A DNA stretch of 64,000 bases from Macrostomum hystrix. Its lineage: Eukaryota > Platyhelminthes > Macrostomidae. Below, in pieces: positions 37,401-49,400 of this stretch; the stretch's first letter is position 1, and every line of letters begins with the position of its first letter. Where the stretch lies: positions 261,001 to 325,000 of the forward strand of contig CATNEN010000035.1 in NCBI GenBank assembly GCA_950097015.1, written 5' to 3'. The translations under genes and the position numbers were made by a program. The notes beneath the pieces were generated by a model. It ran no database searches, was not told the DNA's origin, and worked only from the letters and a program-made list of their open reading frames with translations.

Positions 37401-40400
37401 AACCGTTAAACAAAACCGCTATCCCATCGCTGGAGCAATGAATAAAAAACATTTTTTGTCATTCGTGTGAAAGCAAGCTCTTAATTTGCTTTAATTTTGG
37501 TGCTTGTTATTTACAGAAACTAGAAATTTCCTAAGGTTTGAATTCCTAAGAATTAGAACATCCCTGCAAGCATCAATAGTGTCTCTGTAGACATTTTTAG
37601 TAGAGATAAGCGCTCCCACAACAGCTATTGAATGAATGATGGAAGATGAAAGGGCTGTGACATGCGGAGGCGCGTCAGTAAGAAACTCTCGAGAGCGTTC
37701 GTGATCGATCGATGCGACAGCTGAGGGTGCTTTCATCCTGCGCATCCAGTGCATTCAACACATTCTGCATGGCTGCTGCTAGCTTTTGAACGAGAAACTT
37801 TAGCTGCTGAACTGAGCTGCTCTGTGAACTGTAAGGGGCTGCGTCCAAGACTAAATAAGGCATCGCATTTCAAGCACCCAGAGACGGGTTTTGTTTGTCA
37901 GAAGACCTGAATACACTTACCTGAACTGAAAAATTAACGCCAGTCTCTGAGGACTGCAAAGCGCACCCACACCCTTTCAAACTTAAGCAGCTGTGACCTC
38001 CACTTCTAGACAATTAAGGAGAAAGCTGAATACAGTTGACTCAAGTTCCTTTTTAGCTCGTACTACCTTTTTAAGAAATACTCTTTTGCTAGCAGATGAC
38101 AAAAACAAAGAGTGAAAGAAACAATAGAAGACTAGGCTAGATAGTTGCTGAACCATTGGTACAGTTTGCCGAATGTAACACCCCCTCCAGCGATGTCTCA
38201 AGAGTTTAGAAACAGAGTATGAAAAAAGTGAATAAGATACAAAAGTTTGCAATTAATGATTCAAGCCTGATGACTAGAGTTGTCATTAATTTTTATGATG
38301 CTCACAGCTATAAGCACAATCGGCGTGCTCAATGAGTTATTCATATCGTCATGGCACAAAACGCAACTTACTCGTACCACTCCTTCCAACCCCGCGCTAT
38401 CTTACAGTCTCGTCTGCATGACATCAGCTCGCACGAGCCCATTCTCGGAGTAGTGACCGAGCGCGGTCAGCAACTGTCAGCGCCCAGCGTTCTGGCCAAG
38501 CTCAACCAGCTGCGCAATCGCTTCAACGACTCTCAGGGCGCCGCTAAGAAGAATGTGAAGCTCTGCGAGGACATGGTTGAGCAGCATCAGGCCTACCAGG
38601 ACGCCTTCCAGATGGCCTCAGACTGGTTGCATGCCGCCAACGAAAAGGTTGCCCACTGCGACGACGGTCAGAACGAACGAGCCGCCCTTGAGGCCAAGAT
38701 CGATCGCATCTCTACGCTGGCATCTGGGCTACAAGATGGCGAGGCCAAGGTAACCCAGGCTTTGAAGGAGGGCGAAAAGACGCTGCAGCAGACAGCCGAA
38801 TCCGGCCAGGAGATCATTAAAAAGGAGATGGACTGGCTCGACAGGGGCCTAGAAGAGGCGAAGACCAAGTGCGAGGACATGCGTCGTGATTTTGAACAGC
38901 AGGTAGCAAATCTGGACGCATTTGAGGCTCACTACGATGAGCTGTTCGCGCTAGTGAAGGAGAGGGAGGCTGACCTTAAAGAGGCTTCAGGGCAGCAGGC
39001 GAATGCGAGAGACAAACGTGATCAGCTGAACGGACTTGAGCAGCTGGCAAGTGAACTCACGGACCGGACGCCTGACTTCGAAGCCCTGTTAGCGGAGAGC
39101 CATCGACTGCAAGACGCCAGACTGTCCCAGCAGGGCTCACAACTGTCAAGCCGTTTTAACGGTCTAAGAGCGGCTGTTGAGGATGCAGTCGCGGCTGCCA
39201 AACGGCAGGCTGCCGAGCATGAAGCCTTCGACTCGGCGGTCGAGCAGCTGGTATCTACTTTGGATAGTTTGGCTGTGCGCTGCGACGAGGCCTATCGAGA
39301 GGACGAAGTGACTCCGGACACTCTGCCTGCAGCGCAGACGGCATTAGCTGGACTGCAAGAGGAACTGCAAGATGTGCAGCCTGAGTTGGCCAGAGTGATG
39401 GAGCAAGCGGAGAGGCTATTCGCTGGCACAACACCCGAAGGTCGCGAGGCCATTCAAGAAGATACAGGGTCAGTTTCATAACACAGTTATTGTAATTGTA
39501 GCTGTTAGCAAAGAAGCAAATCGTAATGGATTTTTATGTGATTTTTTACTCCTTTCAGCCATCTGCGTAAGCTCAGCGACCAAGTGAGTGAGCAGCTCGC
39601 TGACAGCCAGGCTAAAGTTGAGAACCAGCTCCAGGAAAACGCCATGTTTAAGTCCACACTGGGCCAGCTGCGCCAGTGGCTGTCCGGACTGCAGGACCGG
39701 TTAGAGGGTCCGTTATCCACTGAGCGCCAGACGCTTCCAGACAGGCGAACACAGCTACAAAGCCATCGAGCCTTCCAGCAGGAGCTTGCTAGCGGAGATC
39801 ACAGACTGGAGCAGCTTCGGTCGCGTCTGCCTCGACGCTGCTCAGACCAGGAGCAGGCCGACACCGATCAGGCAGCAGATGACTTTGCGGAGCTGCAGGA
39901 GCGCAGTCGCGAGCTTCTGCAAAAGCGTGAGGCCACCCTACGCGCGCTGCTACAGTTTGAAGAATCGCGCGAAGTCGCCGCCACGCAGCTGGCCGGTGCA
40001 AAAGAAAAGCTGGCAGCCGCTGCGGACGGTGGAAGCGATCGCGCTGCGTCTCAGTTGCGAGTTGAGAAGCTGCGTGAGGTGCTCGAGAGTCTGCCAGATG
40101 TTGAAGAGGCTGCAGCGGATTTTGCCAAAGCAACTGATGAAGCGGCCGGTCTGGTTGGCGAGGACCAGGCGGCACAGCTGCGGGCGGAAGCCACAGCACT
40201 CGAAGAGGAGCTTGCTACGGTTGCTAGCGAAGCTGAAAAGCGTCTGCGCGACGCCCAGGAGGCGGCCGACCAGCTAGCTGATTTGGAGCGAGCCGTTGAC
40301 GAGCTGACGCGGCTATTGCGCACTGCAGACGGTCAGTCACGCGAACGAGAGCAGCAGCCGAGCGCTCAGGACAAGCGACGCCTGGCCGACCGAATGTCGG

Positions 40401-43400
40401 AGCTACTGGCCGGCCTGGAAGAACTCGAGGCCCTGTCAGACAGACTGAACGATATTGCCACCCCAGTTCAAGGTCGTGACCCAAGGCTTGACCAGGCCGT
40501 GGCACAAGCAAACTCGCGACTGCCAGCGCTTCGCGTACACCTAACCGAATCAGCCGGCCGCTGGAATCGGCTGGCAGATGAGCACGAAGCCCTTGACCAG
40601 AGTCTGGAAGAGTTCACCGACTTTCTGGCCAACGCTGAGTCGGACGCGTCAAGCATTGGACGCCGGCCAGCTGGCACTAGAGAAGAGGTCGAAGCGAAGC
40701 TGCGCGACATTGCCGAGCTGCGCAGTCGCCTGCTGTCCCGCGGAGACGACCTGCGGAGTCTTTGCGAAGCGGCCGAGACCGTCATATCTGGCACTGCTCC
40801 AGCTGGCAGGGAGCAGATTAAGGGTCAGGTAAGCGATAGATGCATCAGAAAAAAATGCTTTTTTTCTTTGCGCTGAAAGCCTTTGAAAACGTTGTCAACG
40901 TCACACGTTGTCGAAAGCTCAGTCCAGAACGCATCTAGAATTAATTGACAGTTTAATGGGTCCTATTGCCACGAGGTTGGAGGAACAGGAGCAATTATTT
41001 ATGTATTTTTATGCAAGTAGAAATACTTCCTGACCCCACCCAACTATTAATCAAGCTAATTGAGAGTGACCTCGTTGTTGGAAAAAAGCGAGCTAATGGA
41101 CACTGAGAAGTAGTCAGAGCCTTCTCGGCTACTACGAGCTATATCAGCGCTTACTCTTCAATTTGATTAAAAGCTAAACAGTAGCTTTCAAAGTTTGAGA
41201 GAAACTTTTGGAAGCTTTCCCATGAGAGGTCAATCCAAACGTTGAAGGTTGAAGGGTTGGTGAAGGCTATTGGGACACGTTTCTAATGATGCTCATTTCA
41301 AATAAAAGCACTAATTACTGCATCCGTCAGGTAAAAGGCTTCAAGGAGGACTCGGACGCTCTTGATGCCTCCCTTGAGGACGAAGAGCAGCGGCTGCAGG
41401 CCTACCTAGGCCAGCTGGTGTCTTTCACCGACGCCAAGGAGACACTTCTTGAGTGGCTGGACGCTGCTGAGGCTCGCCTAGCCGATGCTGACGCCGAAGC
41501 CGAAGTCGCAGACACTCTGGAGGCCAAGAAGCGACGCGCTACCGAGCTGCGCGCCCTCCTACAGGAGATCCAATCGCAGCACCGACCACTGGAGTTGGCC
41601 CTGGACAAGGCCCAGTGCCTCCAGGCCGCCGCATCAGCCACAGTCAGCAGTGTGGGCGAATCGGCAGTCGGAGCCGGCGAGTTGAGCGGCTTCATTCAGG
41701 AGGCCAGCCGGCGCTACGACGCACTGAAGAGCCAGGCCAAGGCAAGGGGGGCAATTAGGAGGATGAAAAGACACTGCACCAATTGGGGATCTGGGAATTA
41801 CAAAAAATACCGAAAATTCTTTCTTATTGGAGCTCGATAAAGCAATGACTTGTCCCAATGCTCAATCTGTTGTCTACGAGTATGGTCTGTGTTAGAGAAC
41901 TTAAAATGCCATCGCATGGTTATCCCAATTAACACGTAATAATTATCAGCACAGCATGAGATTATTACCACACTAACAGAATGCATTTTCACATTCAAAA
42001 TCAGTATTGGATAATTAGAGTGTGCATTTTACAATTTTCTACAACGAATTTCAGGCGGCAGATCAGGATCTCGCGGTAACATCCTCGATGGAGTTAAAAT
42101 CATTTATAATGTTTAAATTAGTTCTTGATTTCGCAGTTCAGTTTTTGTATAAAACAATTACTAATACCCCTAGCCAATACAATTGAATACATTGGCTCAA
42201 AATCAAGGTAAGTCTCGTAACTCGTAGCACTTTCTCAGATCTTTGAAAACTTGCGCGGCTGATTATCGTTAACTTATCAAGCAACTTGCCCAATGGATTT
42301 GAATTGTCTACAATCCAGTAGTGTTCAGTTACTAGCATTTTTTAGCACTTATGGTTTTTTTTTATAAACTTATGGACAAATTTATAATAGCGTTATGTAG
42401 CTGCGCCACTTCCTAATCAGTTCGTAGCACAAATAGAATGGCTTTTTGACTGTCTGTGAGGATGTGCAGTGTATAATTTTATGATATTATCTACATTTTA
42501 AATTCGATATATATTCAGTACAGTGATTAAATCAGATAGCCGTGCACCCATTCAGTTCATTGTTTTACAATTTTTCGAAAAGTGGGAATTGCGTTTATAA
42601 TTTCAATCCCTGTGACACTGGTCTTCACACCCCCTTTGACTGATTGGTCGAACTGCATTTTCGTCTGTATTCTACTATAATCTAACCTAATAGGTGCGTT
42701 GAACAAACACCCTGCATTTAAGTATTGACCCAAAATCCCAATCTAGTGTATGAAACTTATGACGCCATTCCACTAACCCTCACCCTCACCCCACCCTGCG
42801 CACATTGTCTATGGACCTCATGACACCATTCCTGCCGCCCTCACCCCACCCTGCGTACATTGTCTGTGACGTCATGACACCATTCCTGCCGCCCTCACCC
42901 CACCCTGCGTACATTGTCTATGGACCTCATGACACCATTCCTGCCGCCCTCACCCCACCCTGCGTACATTGTCTGTGACGTCATGACACCATTCCTGCCG
43001 CCCTCACCCCACCCTGCGTACATTGTCTATGGACCTCATGACACCATTCCTGCCGCCCTCACCTCAAGCGTACATTGACTTGGACTTTTAGATCCGTTTA
43101 CCTAAAATGAATTTTGTCGAATGAAGTTGATCCTAACCTAAACCCCTAAAACAGGAAATGCTCACCCGAGCCGAAGAGGAGGCTGCTGATCTACAGCAGG
43201 CGGAGACCGGGCTGCAGTCCGCCACGGACTGGGTCGCCTCGATGCGCGACCGTCTCACGCCGGCTCTGGCGACACCGCCGGGCGAGCGCCCGCGACTAGC
43301 CAGCCGGCTAGAGCGTCTGCAAGAGTTGGAGTCGCAGCGTGACGACGGCGAGCGTCGACTGCAGGCCTGCGCCGAAGCTGTGCGCAAAGCGACAACGACC

Positions 43401-46400
43401 GGCGCTCCTGAGACCCTTCGCCAGCGCCTCCACTCGGAGCTAGAAACTGTCGAGGCTGACTTCCGCGACTTCTGCCGTGAATGCGAGACGGCTCGAGCCG
43501 ACGTCGAAGAGCGTCTGGAACGATTGCATCAGGCAGAGGCGTTGGAATCGCAGCTGGAAGGCTGGCTTGTTGAGCAGGAGCGAGCCGTACGCGAGGCGGC
43601 AACTCCACGAGCCTCGCTGGAAGAGAAGTCTGCACAGCTGACGAGCCTACAGTCTGTCTGCGAGTCGGCTACCGATCGCGAGGCCGAATTCACTCAGCTA
43701 GAAGCCGCACTGGAGGATCTGGAAGCCTCGGGCAGTCAGTCGGCGATCAACTTACTAGCCAAGTACCAGGCGCTCAAGGCGAACAGTCAGCAGGCCGCAG
43801 AGCGCTGCCAGGCTGCAATCGAGGAGCATCGTCGGCTGCAGGACCGACTGTCTGCCGCTGAAGGTGAAGTGGCCGAACTGGAAGCTGAAGCTTCTGGCCT
43901 TGAGACCACCTGCAGCGTGGATGAAATACCTGAGCGTCGTCGCCGAGTCGAGGCTCTTCTAGCCGAGCGAAAGCCCGCGCTGCAGACGTCTTTGCAGGAG
44001 CTGGGCTCTGCAAGCGCCGCGGCGGCCGCCAGCGCCGGTGTTGGCGCCGTCGGTCACGACCAGTTGCGGCGCGAGACCAGGCGCGTTAAATCCAGCTTTG
44101 ACGCCGTCTGCGAGCGTCTTGTGACGCTGCGCCGCGCTCTGGAGCAGCGTGCCGCTCAGGTTGACGATCTGAACGCTCAGCTAAACCGCTTAGCCGTCTG
44201 GATCGCTGAGGCTCGCAACCGTCTCGAAGAGTCTACCAAGCCGCAGGACAGCCTCGACGCTCGCAAGCAGCAGCTGCAGGCTTGCCGGGCTCTGTCCAGT
44301 GAGTTAAATTCTGTTGCTAAGCAACCGCCTGCATTGGAGGAACAGTTGACTTCCCTGGCAAAGGCTGGGCACATCGACGCATCGCAAATGACCGAACGTC
44401 TGGACGAGCTGGCCGTACAGTTGGACGGCATCTCAGCCGAGTTGAAGACGCGCCTCGCCGACTGCGAGGAGGCCGTCCGAGAGCAGGCCGCCTATCGGGA
44501 GGCGCGCGACGAGGCCGACGACTGGGTGACGTCGCTGGCCGAGCGAGTTGAATTCTGCGACGACCTCAGTGGCGATCGGCACGCGCTCGAGGGTCGCCTG
44601 GAACGGCTCAAGGTCAGTTATCATAGCTGTTGGCAGTGGAAAATAAAAAGTTTAAGTATACTCGCTGCGTACAGACAATTCAGGTTGGTCAGGTGGAGTG
44701 AGTATTTGTCAATAGCCCAAGCTTGGGGGGTCGGTGGCAGAGCGGTTAAGGCGTTTGCCTCCCGCTCCACGGTCACTAAGTTCGGCCACATTTATTTGGG
44801 GCGCAGCCGCGAAGAGAAGGCTTGGGTTCTTGTCGTTCAATTTACGCCCTTGTGAGCCAACCTCCAAGGCACAGGTTGAGAAAGTCAGGGCAGATGTGCA
44901 CACATGTGTACTGTATCTGCATGCGTGTGTGCTCAGGAGTCAGCAAAATGGGCATAATTGTCTCCTCGCTGGCTGCGGGTCTAGTGTCACGAAATGATGT
45001 GCCATTGCCCGCAGCCCTCCGCAGATATCATTGGGCATTATCGAAGAAAAATAGAGCTGGTACACTGAAAATTCAAGATATTGTCGGATGTTGATGGACA
45101 AAATTAATTTGACAGTGTTTGACTAAGTCTAACAGAAAAGGATAATTGAGCCTTCGCAAACATAGCTAACTTACGAGCGTAGTAGCTATTTTTTAATTAT
45201 CTTGCTGATGTAAATCATACGAGCTATTTTAATTTCGAATTTACACTTACTGCATTTAACTACGATATGAACACTTAGTTTCTAAGCAATATATATTTTT
45301 TCCTCTCGTTGAGTTTCTGGTGCTTTGAAAGAGCGACAACTTTGTAATTTACTTTATTGCAAAAACCCATTTCCGTTTCAAACAGCTGAGGATTGTAAGG
45401 CTTGGTCAACTTGTTGCACTAAAATAGCACGACTGTGTTTGACTTATCTTGTTTTGCACCATTCTTAGTAAAACTTGCAATCGATCTAGCACGGTAGTTG
45501 ACACCTTCTAGATGACTGAAAATCTTTTGATTACTAAACACTAGTAAATCTTTATGCACGCCCGTACTTGTGCTGCCTGTCATATGTCCCATGGCAAGGA
45601 TATACTAAATACTCGTACGGTAGGATAAACTAATCCACAAGATACCCAGCCATCTACCCAGCCATCTACCCAGCCATCTACCCAACCATCTACCCAGCCA
45701 TCTACCCAGCCATCTACCCAGCCATCTACCCAGCCATCTACCCAGCCATATACCCAACCATCTACCCAGCCATCTACCCAGCCATATACCCAACCATCTA
45801 CCCAGCCATCTACCCAGCCATATACCCAGCCATCTACCCAACCATCTTCCCAGATATCTACCCAGCCATCTTCCCAGCCATCTACCCAACCATCTACCCA
45901 GCCATCTAGTTTTTGCCACTCCGCGGCTTGTCGGTCTGAGCCAGCCAGATAAAAGTTTACGGGCTCCGTCTTCCAGATGCCGGATGTATTGGTTTGCACT
46001 TTTGATTCTCTAACCCAACTCCGTTCTGCGTCCGTTTTACGTCCAAACCATGTCAGACCGTTGCTTGGCTTGTCGTCTGTCACCTTGACAAAAGTGCAGG
46101 TTTTTTAATATCCTTCCTCCATCTGCAGTGGAAAATGTCTGAGACAAGTTTCATTGTGCAACTCAGACGGGTAGTGCGGAAGTCTTAACAGTCGCCTCAA
46201 CTGCTCTATGCCGATGGGGCTCGCTTTACAGCTAGGGCTCCTCTTCTTTCCTCTCCTCTTGACATTCTCCCTATTCTCCCTCACCCTATCAACCCAGGCT
46301 ATGTTTGCCAGGGTCAACACGACAATGCCTGTTCTTCTTCTCTCTGTCTAGCTCACCGCCTCCCCTCTTTGGATGCTGTAAGGTTGGCAAGTTTCATCAC

Positions 46401-49400
46401 ATCTGCATCGCGCGTGTATTTTTATTATAACTCAGCGCGCCGACTCAAAGCGGTTTGAGTCTGTTTCTGGGATAGATTTTCTACGATGCAGTTTTTTCCG
46501 GCTTATTAAGCGTAGGTTAAGCTTTTGCATTGTAAAACCAAGGTGTGGTAAATTCCAGGCTAACAATACATTTATTGCTGTCTCCACGTACAGAGCAATA
46601 ATTTTTACAGCAAAAGAGCCAGCTAGTATTATTGTAAATCCTGTGATCAGTACAGCTTCACTACAGCATAATAATCACTCGGGCCAATATAATTATTACT
46701 TTCGATGTTACATCCCCGACGCCTGCCATAATACGAGTACTTGGCTCTTAACAATAGGGAAACACCACGGGGTATTTCAAATACCCACCGCCTACTTCAC
46801 GACAGCTCCCAAAACGAATAACCGATTTTCGTGAAAGTCCACCATCGGAATCTAATTTCCGCCCTTTACGATGAACCAACGTTCAAAGTTGTCCGACGTC
46901 AGCATCGACGAGATATTCAACTATTCCTGTCAGAGACCATTGTCAGTTAACAATGATAGCCGACAAAATGAAATTTTGTGAGCAGAAAAATATGCCTATA
47001 TTTGTGGTTATTGACACCAGACACTCCGACGAGAATCCTTGAATATCTCGACGTGCCCGATAATTTAAGAATTTTTTTCATCGGATAAAGCCGAGAATTT
47101 TAGCCCGTTTTCTGGAATATGACGGCGATTATCCACCTTGTTAGTTTTTAGCTCGCATTTCCTCCGTAGAATTCATAGAAACCATGCCAAATGACGTGGC
47201 AGTTTGCACGGCAGGTTTGTAGCAAAACCTTTAAACTACTCACTACTAGACAAACAGCTACGGGCATTCACATTAACAAAGACAGAAAAAAAACTATTAT
47301 GTCGATTTCAAGGAACTGGCTGGTGGTCACGCCGAGGCGGACAATCGTCTGTCCCAGCTGGAGCAACTGGCAGGCGCGGCACGTCGGCGAGCCACACCCG
47401 ATGGCGCCGCCGCCATCGACGCCGAGGTGGCTGATCTTCGACGGCGCTGGTCGGAGCTGGCCACGCGCGCCGACTCGCTGCAGTCGGAGCTGCGCAACCG
47501 AGCAGCCGCCTGGGTCGAGTACGAAGATGTTCTTCAGCGCTGCGCCGGACACACAAAGGCGGCCGAGGCGGAGCTCAAGGAGGCGCAGGAGCCGCGCGCG
47601 ACCCTCGAGGAAAAGCTGGCTCTGACCGAACGGCTAGACGGTGCCGTGCGAGCTCTGGAAAGCGCCGATCCAGTCGAAGCCGATTTCGCCGATTTGGCGC
47701 ACCGAGCTGGCGCGCTAGCGGCGGCGTCGCGCGGCGAGAGTCACGTGACTGGCCAAGCCGGCCAGCTGGCCAATCGTCGCGCCGGCCTCCTCGAACAGCT
47801 TCGGGAGGCGACGTCACGCTCGAAGACTCAGGCCGGCCAGCATCGGGCCTTCGACGCCGAGGTTTCCAGCTTCGCTGATTGGTTGGACGCCTACGAAAGC
47901 CGACTAGACGAGTGCCAGAAGGCCAACGAGCGCGCCGCAGCACAGAATGCTCTGCGAACCGCTGGCCAACTGTTGGCCGAACGTGAGGACGGCTTCCGTC
48001 GGGCCCAGGCGGTTCAGGACCGTCTTCAGCCAGCACTGGCGACCACCGCGGCGCCCGGCAGGGAGAAGCTCCGCTCGGCGGCCCACTCAGTGCAGGCCAG
48101 GTGGGATGCCTGTGCGGCAGCGCTTGGCTCGGCGCGTCATCGACTCGAAGCGGCGCTGGCCCAGTGGACGCTATACGAGGAGGGCGCCGGGCAGGTTGAA
48201 CGGTGGAGCCGAGAACTGCAGGAGCAGTTGGAGCGGGATGACCAGGTGCGGGGCGTAAAAAAGTAGTTTTATGAAAACTATCTGGGATGTAAAGTGACAA
48301 TAAAAAAGTATTTTTGAGTTTAAATCGCATTTTTTACACAGGAGGCGGAGGCGGCAGTGGCAGCTCCACTTGCGGATCAATGGGCTCGACTGGAACGTCT
48401 TAGAGGCCACCAGATGGCCGCCCGCAGTCGACAGCCTGCGGCGCGCAGCTTCGCCGACAAGGCACTGGCGCTTGCCCCAGGAGCTGTCAGTTTAACGCTA
48501 GAGAATGGTGAGCTGGCCGATGCAGCGCCCGCAGGAGGCGCAGCTCGGCGACTCAGCGAGCTGGCCGACGGCTACGATCAATTGGCGGCTGTGCTAGACG
48601 AGCGTCTGCGCGACGTCGAGCGCCAACTCCGCGAAGCACGCGCTTTTCGTGAAGCCCTGTCCGAGGCTCAGGACTGGCTGACACTGGCTGCTGAGCGTCT
48701 GGGACCAACGGAAACAGCGGCGACAGCGCCATCAACATCGCCAAGCTCGGAGAGTGCGCCAGCAACGGACCGCTCCAGCTTGGAGTCCGGCCTGACGGCG
48801 GTTCGCGCGCTGCTCGATCAGGCGCCCGTTGGCGAGCAGCGACTGGCGCGCGCTGAGGAGCGCGCCGAAATGTCTCCAGCGCCGGCAGCGGCGCGCCAAG
48901 AGACGGCGCGTTTGCGAGCAGCTTTCGACGACCTGCTAATCAGGTGCCGCACGGAGGCAACGCGCCTGCAGACAGCCGTGGACGGCTGGTCGGCCTACGA
49001 TGCAACCTACGCCGGCCTGAAGGACTGGCTGGCGTCTACCGAAAAGCGACTGCAGCCAGAGCAGCTCGGATCCAGCCTAGATGAGAAGCAGAAACTGGCT
49101 GAAGAGCAGGACCAACTTTCCGAGGAGGTGGCCGCCAAGCTGAATGACTTCCGCGGCTTAGCCCAACAATCGACTCGGCTGCTAGGCGATGGCGGCGCCG
49201 ATCTGAAAGTCAGCACCCAGCTGGCCAAGCTGCTTGCTCGCTACCACGGGCTGGCCGCCTTGGCTCGAGACCACGCTCAAAAGCTGCGCTGTCACGCCGA
49301 CGATCACGCCGAGTTCGACCGAAATGCTGCCGAGGCCGAGCGTTGGATTGCCGAGGCGCGCGAAAGATTGGCTTTGGCTCGACGCGAGCCCGACGACCGA

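Noticed and set aside
45580-46083. Minus-strand Trp/Asp/Gly-rich open frames of 104 and 167 codons
   Set aside because: 12-bp simple array; two frames are open at once, as expected for a short period without stops.
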